DNA of 64,000 nucleotides from Litomosoides sigmodontis (lineage: Eukaryota > Nematoda > Chromadorea > Rhabditida > Onchocercidae). Under the pieces are notes generated by a model. The model was not told the origin of the DNA. It saw only the letters and a program-made list of their open reading frames with translations, and did no database searches. The position numbers and the translations under genes are program-made. The DNA lies in contig OY718808.1 in NCBI GenBank assembly GCA_963070105.1, forward strand, positions 9,591,398 through 9,655,397. The letters run 5' to 3'. Below, piece after piece: positions 38,538 through 50,921 of the stretch (position 1 is the first letter of the stretch; every line of letters starts with the position of its first letter).

Positions 38538-40164
38538 TATAACTTTTCCTTTGCAAATGATAATTTATATCGCCTAAGAACAACTCTAAACATACCATCA
38601 ATAGCAGGACATATCTATCATCAAGAGAAGCGATTATAATTGTCGTATCAGCGCTAAATTTATCTTTTATCCATCAACAACGGTACCGCCAATCATTTGA
38701 CACTATAGAAATGTAACCAATCCATCCCATGCTGCCAAATTTATTTAATGCTTACTACCAGCAATATAGTTGTAAAAGCTATCATGTGCTGTATTACTAA
38801 ATTTATAGCATGACCTTTGACATAGTACTGTATGCTTATTATCCTTTGTTTTATTTCATTAAAAAGTTTAACAAATTTCAACAGTAATGAAATTAAAAGA
38901 TTCTAATAAGCAAATTTTCTCTTCTAACACAAAAGAAAAAGGCAACGGCATAAAATCGGTTGAACGCGGAAGCCTAAATACTATCTTTTTTCTGAATTTG
39001 ACTGATGATGAACAAAAGTTGAAGGAATTCAAAATCAATGTCAAATTAACGGGATGGAAAACCACAAGAAAACGACAGGACGCGAAAAACCAATCGACTG
39101 CAAACGCTGACAGTGCTACCGAAAGTGACGAAGTTTACTCAGGTTCGGCTCTTCTCGAGTATCGCGTGGGATTCGGTGTGGTCGTAATTTAGAATTTCGA
39201 ACCTTGTGAGGTGCGTATCGCTAAGCCTTCTATTTAAATTTCTGAAATGACTCTCGACAATTGAAGGCCTAGAGGAAGATGTTTTAGTTTCGAAATCTGA
39301 CGAGTGTGTTCAGCAATTCGAACTTTTGAAATTTCCGAATTTTTTCTTTTGAATTTACCTGAGAGATGTGGGCGATGTTGTAGACGAATTGGTCTATAAA
39401 TTCTCAGCATGTGTAATTCATTGAAAAATTCAAGTCGCTATATTTCTTGGTGAAAATTTCCAAAAAGTTGAAATTTTATTCGGAAATCATTTGAAAATAC
39501 AATCTAATATTGCTGAACGTTTTTGACTAACATTCTCTCCAAAGGTAGCATGTTCGTTTACAAGCATTTACGAGCACTTACGAGCTTAGCAAGGTAAATT
39601 CCACTTAAAGATATTACTTACTGCAGTTGATTTAAAAGTCAACTTCTTCCTAAATGAGTGGCACTGTTTTTGGATAGAAATAATTGTAAATGAATAGATT
39701 TAGCAGCTGTTCTTACAATAAATCGTTGCATATATTACTCCTATAATGACTTTTGAGTTGATTCCATTTATTATTAATTTACTCGAAATAAATTTCAACT
39801 TAAAATTTGCATTGAGTTTTCAAATGCCTTTAAAATACATTGTACTTTCAAATATAATTTCATTACATCCAATTATCTTTTCGCTGACAGACGTTTGAAT
39901 CAAATATTTCGATGTGCGCATGCATGTTTACTCGTTCTCATAATTTGATAAGACAGATATTGTTACTTAAGCAAACAAACAACTGATTGATTTTTTTTCT
40001 AATTGTTACAAGTTCATCAAGCAAAGCTTAGGAATTTTTAATTCTAGCAGTCACAGTGATTTGTTTTTTTCTTTAGCAGAGAAGCGAAAAATACTTCTTC
40101 ATGCATAAATCAGTAACCAATTACAATTTTAATTAATTGCAAGCAAACATTTCTTAGTGCTGTG
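38538..40164. promoter_or_regulatory. Shared upstream region of two divergent genes
   Basis: The riboflavin transporter and the NYN nuclease start about 1.6 kb apart in opposite directions. An open plus-strand frame at 38887-39192 (101 residues, hydrophilic, containing FFLNLTDDEQKLKEF) could be a 5' exon of the nuclease gene, but no proven splice links it. No defined promoter motif was identified. Confidence 0.35.
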
Positions 40165-43086
40165 ATGTATCCGTTTGATCGGATACGCGAGCGGACCTAC
40201 GTAAGACCTTCAGAATCCGCGGTAGCGCGCCTTATTGTTATCGATGGTTGTAATGTTGCGCGTAGTTCATGTGGAATCGATCGTGAGTAAGTTTGGTGAG
40301 AGGGGGACAAAGCAAAAACGTAAATAGTTTTGTTTACCGCAGATGACGATAACTCATAGTTTGTTAATTTCGGATTTTGTTACAAAGTCCTAAGCACAAT
40401 AGCAGTTTCTACCTGAAATTACAAAAAAAAGTAATAGCTACAAGTTTGAAAATAAATATTGGATTTCTAATTTCCTTTAAATGAAATTCACTTCCATTGT
40501 GAATAAATTTCCGGAAATGTTAATTGTGCTGGCTTGTTAGCAATTATACGATTTTTACTAATTCGAGATTTGGATGTTGTCGTATTTCTGCCCGTGATTT
40601 ACAACAACAATTACAATTTTAATGCAACCAATTCACAAGTTCTATCGGTTTGCAGTGCTCAATGCTGACAAATATTTCGCCACTAAAAATATATTAGACA
40701 TTAAGCATTTTCAATTATTTCGTATTAGTTAAGAAAGCAAATTAACAATATCTCAGTATGTTCGATAACAATAGTTAGCCAGCCGAAATTGAATTCAATG
40801 ATTTATGATAAAACGATTTGTAGAAATTGCAAGTTTTGGACGTGCTAACATTTACCCCAGCACGAACCGCCCACGCAGGCCGTCGAGCATTTATCAACTA
40901 TGATGACTTGTACGTTCTAGAATTTGCGGAACGTCATGGTGGTTGCGTGTTATCTGGTGATAGATATAACGACATAGCAAAGGAACATTCTTACAAGTTT
41001 TTATTTTCGATTCTTATGTCTTTCTCCATCTCCCTGAACATGGCGAAGTCAATCAAAAAATATTTAAAATCATTCTTTGCGATTTCCATTTAAATTTTGC
41101 TTTCCTAAATAGTTTTCCACACATGGACAGAAGCCATCTATGATTAAATGTTAGAAAAAAGTGAACGGAATTGATTAAATGTTGCTCAGATACAAAATTC
41201 AAATCGGTTAAATTTTTAGAGATTTGCGTCGAATAATAAAAAAGCGTCGAATTAATGTTATCTTTCGCCCTTTAGCCAGCGATTTTGTGTACTATGGACG
41301 TGATCGTTTCTTCCGTTTCCTGCCTGAACTTTGCATTATACGTATGTTTAGCAAAATTTATAATTTCATCTTTAGGTCAGTTTATCTCATCCGTTTTCCG
41401 CATCTTTTCCTCGGCTTATATTCTGCGCTAGTTAACATATATGCGATAAAAACAAAAAGAAAAATGCTAAATTTTGATTTTAAAAACATCTATCGAAGTT
41501 TCTAGAAAATTAACAAGGTGAATGTAAAGAATTTTCATCGTGCTAGTCTTCTCTTTCATTTCAAAATTTTAAGTGTACAATTAGAGAGAACAATCAAAAA
41601 TACGAACCCATTTGAATGAACTTATGAATTGGTTGTACTGAAATTATTATTATCGTCATTATTTATTATTTCATTATTATCATTTAAAGAAAACTTAAAT
41701 GAATTAAAATTTTCTTTATTTACATGTTTAGAAGACACCAATGATTGTTACCCAACAGAACACATACAGCAGCGCTTATTTTGTCTTCCCAATGATAAAG
41801 ATTATGATAAGGTATCGGACGATATAGCAACTATTTCACCGCCCAACTACAACACAAATTTGAGTGTTTGTTAGAAATTTCAGGACCGTTTGAATTCCAC
41901 TTGATAGGAAATTTTAACATAATATACTCATTAATTTGTATATCGCAACAACGATTGATCAAATTTAAGGTTGTTAGTCGCAGAAGGCGTTGGACTGTGG
42001 AACGTCGGGATGAAATTATTTCTACTATTGATGCATTATTTGATGAAATTGCTATGAAGAACTGTTTAGTACCGAAAATTATACCAGTGCAAACTTCAAA
42101 TACAAAAGTAATTATTGCAATTTAAATGACCATAGTTACTGTTGCATTATCACGAAATCAAAAAATTCGGTAAATGTTTGATAATTTAAGGAATTATCTA
42201 ATGGTACTGTTAGTGTGGAATGTGAATCCGATTATAAAGATTTAAATTTTATTCATCCAGCAGAACTAACAAAAAGATGGTTATCGCCACCAGCTCCTCG
42301 TAAATCATATCAACCTTTCCTGTTTCTTTTTTGCTCTGCCTTTATTTCAAAAATTTAATTTTCAAAATGACTTAGAACTAAGAATTATTAGTTAGCGTTA
42401 TTCCCTTTATAATAATTTCTTTATAATACAGTAATGAAGTAAGTATAGACAGTTGCCGATTTATCCATAAAATTTTCGAACATTTCTGCATGACATGTTG
42501 AATAATTTTGACAATTGTAGGTTTTGCCACACCAAAGCGACAAAGAAAAGCAAAGCAACCAGGACCAAAAATGGTAGGAACCATCGCCAATCATAATAAA
42601 ATGTAATCCAAATAGAACAATAAGACAGATATGATAGCATTAGAAAATGTCACCAATATGTTTTCATCTAATCAGGCCACATCATGCTCAAATTTACGGC
42701 ATAAATTCATCCAAGAGAACATAATAGGCCTAATTTAGCACTGTACGAAGTGATTTCTAGCTTTTTATGCTTCCTTGTCATCAGACATCAACCTCAGATA
42801 TAAAGTATTAATATTTATTCACAAGCAATATAGAAATAATCAACACAGTAGTAATTATAATCTTCAATGATCACAGGCACCGCGATATGCTGTATTACCA
42901 ATCACATCAACTAAACTGACAACATCACAATCAATATCAACAGCCTATGATGCAAGATGTGCTAAGATCATCAGTTGTTTGGAACAAATTTTCGATCGCG
43001 CTATAATTATCAAAGTATTAACGGAAAACAAAATACGCGACCTCCATGTGATCGCCAATCTTTGCGCTCAACAAACTACAAATTAA
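40165..43086 (+). CDS. Regnase/ZC3H12-like NYN (PIN-fold) ribonuclease, no CCCH finger seen
   Basis: NYN-domain endoribonuclease of the Regnase-1/RDE-8 type. Nine exons, all in phase, give 369 residues: 40165-40282, 40541-40647, 40824-40996, 41220-41341, 41732-41811, 41970-42107, 42191-42299, 42521-42573, 42877-43086. The NYN core has LIVIDGCNVA (Asp27, Asn30), a DVVVFLP strand, LDVLTFTPAR, then NYDDLYVLEFAERHGGCVLS with Asp102/Asp103, and GDRYND (Asp121), which match the Regnase metal-binding acids. VIFRPLASDFVYYGRD follows. The middle is charged and basic (SRRRRWTVERRDE). The last exon holds a helical segment (DARCAKIISCLEQIFDRAII) resembling the Regnase C-terminal domain. The CCCH finger that follows NYN in ZC3H12 proteins is not seen. 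Exons 6 and 7 use TTTAAG acceptors, the least certain boundaries. An upstream exon joined at 40158 is possible. Confidence 0.8.
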
Positions 43087-43631
43087 ATTCCGCTTAGCAC
43101 TTTTCTAAAAATCTAAAAAAAAGCACTACGAAACTACCAAAAGCTTAAAATCTTCCCTCCCTAGTAAAACATTCAGGCCAGAGCTATAAAAGCACAAAAT
43201 GTCGACAACGAAAAACTGTCGGCTGAAATACTCTGATGGCTAGTGGTTGGCAAAAAAGACCAAAGTCCTATACTTCCGCTGCATCCTGGTTCGTCACCTT
43301 CTTCAGGTAGAACTACGCATTATTTTCCAAAACATCGATCGGAACTTATAGAATTATATTGAGATGTAAATGTTACATGTGTGAGTTGACGTGAAAGTAC
43401 GTTCATTAAGAAAATATCAAATTAGCTAGGATGAGACAAGAGGAAAGGGAAAACTCAAAAAAACATAAAAATGATAGCATAAAATGTTCTAGTAACCTGA
43501 CACTTAAGGCAAAGGCTCGAAATCCCCATTTTGATTATAAACCTAAATCAGAAACAACAAATTAACCACCGTGAAGATTTTGGAGTATGAAACTTTTTAT
43601 GAGTCGTCACTTTCATTTCTAAAACAGGAGA
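43087..43631. other. Short convergent intergenic region
   Basis: About 545 bp between the stops of the converging NYN nuclease and CLASRP genes. It presumably contains both 3' UTRs. No gene is seen. Confidence 0.6.
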
Positions 43632-46600
43632 CTAGTTTGATGATGTGGAGCTGCTTTTACTGCGACCACGACGTTCGCGTCGGCGTTTTTCACGTTCACT
43701 AAAATAAAAGTGCAAAATTCAGCATGTTGAGCCACATCGATTTGTTTATTGTAACAAATTCCAATTATTTTAGACACAATCAAAGACTTTTAGTTGCTCA
43801 ATATTTTTTGGACGATAGTCAAAGCTCCATTAACATTTCTTTTCAAGAATATGTAGAACTATATTTAAGATCAACAAGGTCAAAGATCAATACTCCCATA
43901 TTTCCAAAGTTTTTATAAACCTAAACAAATATTTTTAAGAAGGCTCAATAAAACCCAAAAAATTGTTACAACTTACCGTCGCCTGATTTCCAGTGATTCC
44001 TCAAACAATCTTTCTTCACGTAGCTGAAGATATAAAGTAATTTTTGAACAAAGAATTAAATTCTAACGAGAAATGAAGTAAATCCTAACACTTGAACTTA
44101 GCAGTTAAATCCAGACATAATACACTTACTCTTCTTTCTTTTTCATGTTCCTCATGTTTTTGCCTTTCTTCTTCCTTTAACTGTTCCGCTGTTTTACGCA
44201 AGACTCGCTGCATTTGTGTACGAAGTTTATGGGCAAGCGCAGCTTTCTGAAATTTCAAAATTTTATCTCGATGTAGAACATTTCTTCCTTCGTGTCAAAG
44301 CTGTTTGATGACACTACTCTTACACACTTCGTGACAGCATTTCCCTACTTGCATACAATAAACCTCAAGCGATTGAAAAAAATTATACACAAATAGTTTA
44401 CACGTTCGGCTTCTTCTTCTGATGATCGATCGTGATGATTACCGCCATACTGCTGCCTGAAACTTATGATATCACCGAAATGATACTGTATCTTTTGCAG
44501 CAAAAAAAACTGTTCTTTCCAATCAGCATTATATGTAATCATTCCGCTTTTACAAAAGAATTACACAAAGAGCAGAAAATTTGCGGAAAAATAATAGAGC
44601 TATAGAAATAACAAAAAAATCAAAAAGGATGTAAGCATTAAAAAAATCGATTAAAAAAAAGTACCGATGCATTTTTGCCGTTCGACGTATTCGTCGGCGT
44701 CGATTTTCTACTTCAATGCGTTCCTTCTCCGAATCACTCATGCTTGAACGAATTTCCAGAGGCGAAGTATCCCCATTACTTCGACTTGGTGAAAGAACTG
44801 AACCAGTACTCTAGAATAAATGGTGATTTTTCTGTCGAAATAATGTACAGTGAAGGGGAACTAACAAAACAAACGATTATTGCATACAATCAGCGCTGAA
44901 AATTTAGTATAGCGATCCTTAAAAATCATCACTCAAGTCACCTAGCTCATGATGAAGAAATTAAAATCCACGAATTGCCTATGCTTAAAAACTTTCATAC
45001 ATGCTAACCTTCCTCTCCTGTGGTGATGATTGTGGTGGTGTTCGGCTAGTGTCACTTGAAGACGAATATTTCCTTCGACGCTTCTGACGTTTCTTATCAC
45101 TGGATCTCTTTGAACTGGAAAATGTAAGAAAGGCTGATTTTTAGATTTAAATTAGTTCTAGAAAGGAAAGAAAAAAACCAATTCATGATGAATAACGCAA
45201 CAAAATAATAACGATTTCCAATTAAAAACAATAAAAAACACCTTTCGCTTCCTTCACCGGCATGCCTTTTACGATTATAATGACCATATGAACGACCGCA
45301 ACCACTTTCACTGCTACCACTGCTCTTTCTACGACTGAAACAATTCTAATCAAATGAAAAGCTTTAATGTTCCAAACCGTTTGCTTCTGATTCCATTTTT
45401 TGATTCAAAACAAACCAGAAACTTTTATCTGCTAGATGTGAATAGTGAATAAAAATATGACACATTAGTTTCAACTAAAAAACCTATACTTGTAGATGAA
45501 TACTTCTTTCAAAATAGAATCCTAAAAAAGTTAAAACAAATGATCACCAGAGGAAATATCTTAATTAACCTTTGCTTTATCTTCACATCTTCACGCCTCC
45601 TATCTCCGCTTCTTGAACGACCCTGCTCGGAATGCCGATCATCTTCACGACTATGGCTTCGTAGTTTATCTCTGTTTTTGCTACACCTACGTCGTTTTCC
45701 ATTGCTTGAACTCCTCGATCGATCATATCGCTCCCGACTTCTGGAACGACGCAATCTCTCCCGGCTTCTTGACCTTAAAGTGCGTTCACGGCTGGAACAT
45801 AAAAACCGTTTTCTACCGGGAGATCTACTGCGAATGCGAGTTCTCGAAACATTCCCGAAATCCTCCGGACTTGATGAACGACGTGTCTTCAATTCGCTAA
45901 AATAACCAAATTACGATAGTAACAATACTAATATTCTTATAGGCTAAACTGAAGAAATGAAACAGCTTACAAAATACGCCTGAATTCTGCAGACGGTAAA
46001 GCTGGACCATGCACTTTAGCTCCACCATCATCATCATCATCACGCTCCTCATCTTTATCTTCGGTACCATCACCGCCGAAAGTTGTTATGAATTCTGTCC
46101 TTCCTTCATCCTCATCAGTCGATGAAGACGATGACCTGCACAAATACAAATACGTGAAGTTAACATAGAGTAGTATCTGGTAATATCGTCTTATATTACC
46201 AGATGCTACTCTACGTCAAGTTCGTATTATAAACAGAAACTATATAAGTGTCCGTTTCTCCCAGATGCAGTAATGGATCTCTGAACACAGCTGTTTAATT
46301 CTTGTTGAGGACAATCTTCGTCACCGTATCTAATATTTGAAGAAAATAATACGACGCACTATCAAAACTGTAAGATTTTCTAGAAATATTAATTACAGTA
46401 ATAATAATTATGATGTGTCAATCATGAAGATCCTTAGGAATACAGAAACATATATTGATCGCTTCCCTAGTTCCACAGCAATTTGAATTCGCTACCATTC
46501 CATGTTATGTGAAAAATATTAACAAGAGACTAACGTTTCTAACTGTTCCTTTTGACTTTTAGTAACGAAAGATAGTAAAGTGGTCGTAGCTTCTTCGTTT

Positions 46601-47391
46601 AAACAACCTTTACCAACAATCAGCGCACGTTTCTTTTTCAGCACAGCTCTTTCAGCTTTCGCTTGTCGACCCTTAATTTTCAACCACATAATACTACGCA
46701 GAAGTCTTGTCCTCACCAAAGAAAAAAGTCGTGAATAAATGACTGTCAGTACAGTGATCTACATTCAGGTGATTAAACTGATGATACAACTGTTTTGGGG
46801 ATATTCGTCATATAAAAGACATAGGACTAGGATGCAATATTGTTACAACTTCGTAAAGCATTTCCTGAAATAAAAAAAAAGCTTTAGAACAATTTGTTCC
46901 TTATTTTTCCATTCGCTCGTTGTTCATTTTCGCACCAAATCCCACTACTACTACTACTACTACCATAATTGAACCAAATCGTGATTCTGGCAGCATGACA
47001 ACCTCTTCCGGGAAACCAAAATATATGTAACGGCCACCACTAACTAGTAAAGTTAATGGCCTATGCCGCGCATTGATCAAATTCTATCTCAAAAAAATCC
47101 ATTCAAAGAATTAATTACAGACAGCGAGTGCTAATTTGGCCTTTTCAATTTCTTTCAGCTGATGCGTTTCATCTTGCTCACGACGATCCATTTTTAACAA
47201 ACTCGAAAATGCACCCGAATTTATGCCATAGCGAATACCCAATTTGTTTAAATTTCGCCGCTGCTCAGCGTCCAATGTATCGATATCCAATTTCAGGTCT
47301 ATAACGAAAACCTGCCAAAACAAGTAATAAGGTATCTGTGAAATTAATTCTTCTTATAACTGCCTCCAACAAGCTGTATTCCTGTTTCTGT

Positions 47392-47422
<31 letters not shown>

Positions 47423-48407
47423 GTGAATGTAGAAATAATGTAAAAAGCCATGTAGAACTATTCAATCCCGAAACACTTACCGAACTCATCAGGATCAACA
47501 ACTTCATCCTCATCAGAATCATCCGTTTCTGCACTTTTACCTTGCACCGTTTGCGTATCACCATATGTAAACGCCACAGCAGCCTTTCTGTCCCGCCTAA
47601 AAATGACTTTAAGAGTATCAAGTCAAAATATGTAATTAAGTCCCTTAAACCTTATGATTCCAGGTTTTGGCAGAACATGAAATATACGCTTTTACTCTAC
47701 CTATCGTAAGAGAAAAAGAATTCAGATAACATTAACTAAAATATCAAAAAATGAGAGAAGCTTTATTAACAGCATGTACAAACGGCCAAAATATGAACAG
47801 ATTTCTAGAAATTTTCAAAAATCCACGGCTTTAAACTGATTTAAAAGATAGAAATTTTACAGAAGTCTTTTCTTTTCTTGTTCAGCACGCGCAAGTGATG
47901 TTGAAGTGGATTCATCCGGCCAAAATTCCTTCGCTGCTATTTCTTTCAAAAAAGTTTTCTCCGATACTGCAAAATAAATTCAACTTATAAATTTTTATTC
48001 AACAATAAATGAAACTTTCCAAAAAAAAATAACTTGTATCAACTTGTATCAATCAGAACGGTAACAGATTAATACAATAATAGAATGAAGCTTCGGAGGA
48101 ATACTCCAAAGAGTTTCAATAGATGTAGACACTGAAATTGTAAACCGAATCACTGAATCGACTTTCAGTTTACAAGTGGACCTGATGTAAGATAAGTAGT
48201 TCACGCAGACTGTGTCTCCTGATTATCGGAAGATGCACTGCACTCCATATAGTAGGACAATCCATCCGAACTTAGACATTACAGTAACTGATGCATACCT
48301 CTATCAAATTCATTGAGTACAAGGATTCGATACCTCTCATATTCACATTGCAATTCTTCAACATCTACCACAGACCTGCAATCAATCAACTTTATGCACG
48401 ACTTAAA

Positions 48408-48486
<79 letters not shown>

Positions 48487-50007
48487 GGTAGCACAAGTAA
48501 ACCATCTGTCGTTTTAAGCTAGACTTTTTCGATAATGATTTTAAGGACTAAGACCTAAAAAGGACTTCCGCAATCCTCAAGCTTATAATAGAGTTTGAAA
48601 CTTCTGTTGAATTCTGTCTTAGACCACAGAAAACTGAGTACAATAATTTCACCTTTCCATATTTTTCGAGTGACAGTACATATAACTACAGTTTCATTGT
48701 TGCATAACAGAAGGACCTACCGTTTATCAATATCATCTGCCTTCGTCTCAGGAATGTAGTCCATGTGAGCCCTAACGTCAAATCGATCAATCAGTACATT
48801 CGGATCACCTTGCCATCGTCGCCTACAAAACTACGGATCAAATTCCAAAATTTTAAAACTTGGGTAACCTACATTCTCCATGTCTGCCACCAAATAAAAA
48901 AAGTTTAAAATACTGCTAAATATTAAAATACGCAGATTTCAGCCACGAAGACAGTCCTATCTTTGCACAGTTATTATCATGCTTACTCTAGCATTTTTTC
49001 CTTCTCTAACATTTCTTTTTCACTGAGTTCTTATCTACTATGTTTTATTACACCCAAAACTGTATCAATCCTACATTTATCCGTTTACAATACTTCATTG
49101 TAGTTAAAAAGGACTTATTTATGGAACTACAATCTCCAATGAAAGATTATCAAACTCTGATATTTTCTTTCAACTATAAAGGTAACTTAAACTACTGAAT
49201 GAGATAATTAATAAGGACAGTTAAATTTGGATTTCTTGAGCAAAATTTAATGAAGAAAATCAAACGACAAAAAATCCATGATGAGAAGCATGCTTTATAC
49301 AAAAGACGAGCAAATTACTAATGTTAAACGCGCACAGGATGCTTGATGCTTCGGCAGCATGTGCTACTGCCGGATCCATGTGTATTTGGCATTTGCGGCC
49401 ATGAACTTGCATGAACTGCTCGGGATCTTTCCTCTGTAACATTCTCATTTTATGTAAGCAAGAATTTTAAGTACGAATGGACATCAAGGATACTAAAAAA
49501 CATTCGACGGCGATAAAATAATAATAATGATTTGCAATAATGTGATCAACAATACTGCTTCAAATAGGAATAATAATAATAAATAATGATAGATAATAAA
49601 TGATGATAAATAATAACAAAAATTGATGACGATAATGGTGATGGCAATAGCAACTATGACATTGTTAAATTATTACTATAATAATTACCTTTAATAATAT
49701 GTTATATACCGTTATCCTTTATAATACACATTAACTTCCATATAATAACAACAGATTATAGTTTTAATTTTTTATTATTAATTTATCACAACTATAATTA
49801 TTACACATATGACCATAAAATTACTCCACTTTCATGAACAACTAGGCGCCTCGACCAATTTTAATCACTGCTCATTGCTTACATTTAAATATTGGGTGCT
49901 AAACTTACAACATTCTCATAGAACTGTTTGCGTCTTTCATTCCGTTTGACACTATCAATCATCTGAGATCGTATCAACTTTTCCTGACGGCGAGCCTCAT
50001 GCCACAT
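43632..50007 (-). CDS. CLASRP (CLK4-associating SR-rich splicing factor, SWAP2)
   Basis: Nuclear Arg/Ser-rich protein linked to alternative splicing. Exons (minus): 50007-49909, 49433-49336, 48822-48721, 48375-48299, 47966-47861, 47596-47481, 47298-47123, about 46712-46535, 46135-45971, 45896-45570, 45334-45242, 45114-45009, 44810-44665, 44456-44402, 44246-44130, 44023-43977, 43698-43632. Phases agree except entry into the eighth exon, where a small exon may be missing. The N-terminus (MWHEARRQEKLIRSQM, then FMQVHGRKCQIHMDPAVA, WQGDPNVLIDRFDVRAHMD, YERYRILVLNEF) matches the conserved CLASRP/SWAP domain. Then come acidic DDSDEDEVVDPDEF, FITTFGGDG, an RS domain (RSRSRERLRRSRSRERYDRS) and a C-terminal coiled coil (LRTQMQRVLRKTAEQLKEEE) ending in RGRSKSSSTSSN. 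Confidence 0.9.
46167..46212. repeat. Near-perfect intronic inverted repeat (hairpin)
   Basis: Arms 46167-46186 and 46193-46212 are reverse complements over 20 bp apart from one T-G pairing, with a 6-nt loop (CGTCTT). Partial complementarity continues a little outside. It lies in the CLASRP intron upstream of the exon starting at 46135. Confidence 0.85.
47399..47423. repeat. (TA)n microsatellite
   Basis: Short TA run in the CLASRP intron between the exons at 47481 and 47298. Confidence 0.9.
48412..48482. repeat. (TA)n microsatellite
   Basis: About 35 uninterrupted TA units beginning about 37 bp upstream (in transcript sense) of a CLASRP exon acceptor. Open frames through it (Tyr-Ile repeats) are not genes. 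Confidence 0.97.
49521..49690. repeat. AAT/GAT-rich degenerate simple repeat
   Basis: Interspersed AAT, GAT and AAC triplets within the first CLASRP intron, similar in style to the tract near 16.3 kb. Confidence 0.7.
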
Positions 50008-50921
50008 TTTCGTTCTGCTGCTTCTTCCCTCGACTTACGACTCTTTCTGCAACAACATTCCAACCTTTTGTCTCTCAGGGAAAGTGTAACTATCTCTTCT
50101 CAATCCGTAGCAAGCTTTACATTCACAAAATTACTTGCTACATGCTTTCTAACATAAAATGTAAGTAAAGACTGAAATCTTTTAAGCAATGAACTTCCAC
50201 CAGATAACCACAGTTACTCACGCCAAACACACTACTATTCAAACATCTTTTTCTTTCTTTCTCCTTATAAATTTCCATTATTTTTACTGCAATGTGCAGC
50301 AAGAGCACCCCGAACACTCCATACTCCTTTCCGGAGACTCCCAACAAAGTATATTTTACTAACATGTTAATTGCCTGAAGATTTCGACCAAATTTCGCAC
50401 AGTAGTTTATACAAGTGGAATTTAGTAGGCGGTTAGAAAACAAAAGTCTATGAAGATTCTACTTCATTTCGATGCCAAGTTTAGGAAAGGTCAGAGTTGT
50501 AGTAATTACTGTAAAAACAAGAATAAAACTATTGAACTTAGCAAAACGGGCACCTTCAATATCAAAAAAGCTCGGAAGCACAGTTAAAAACCAAGATTAT
50601 AAAAAATCTAAAGGATGTACAATACGGTTCTAGGACCGTTAAATAAAACTTTGAATATCATATATCACTTTATTTGCATACAAACAAAAGCATATCACAC
50701 AATATCAAATGGTATATTCACCTCACAAAAATCGTTCAAAGCATTTTTTACATTTCCTATTAGATTGATCCCCATTAAAAGCTCTATTTATCGTATATTA
50801 CAGCATCAACAATTCCTTAAGTGAATAGATGTCAGATATCAGTCATCATTCCTCATTTCCAAAGCTCAAGTTTTCATTTCTTCGAACAATCTACTTGAAA
50901 TCTCCAGTTTGAGTCATATAA

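Noticed and set aside
45540..45905. Plus-strand open frames opposite the RS-domain exon of CLASRP
   Set aside because: Antisense shadows of the Arg/Ser-rich exon, which is supported by phase and family on the minus strand.
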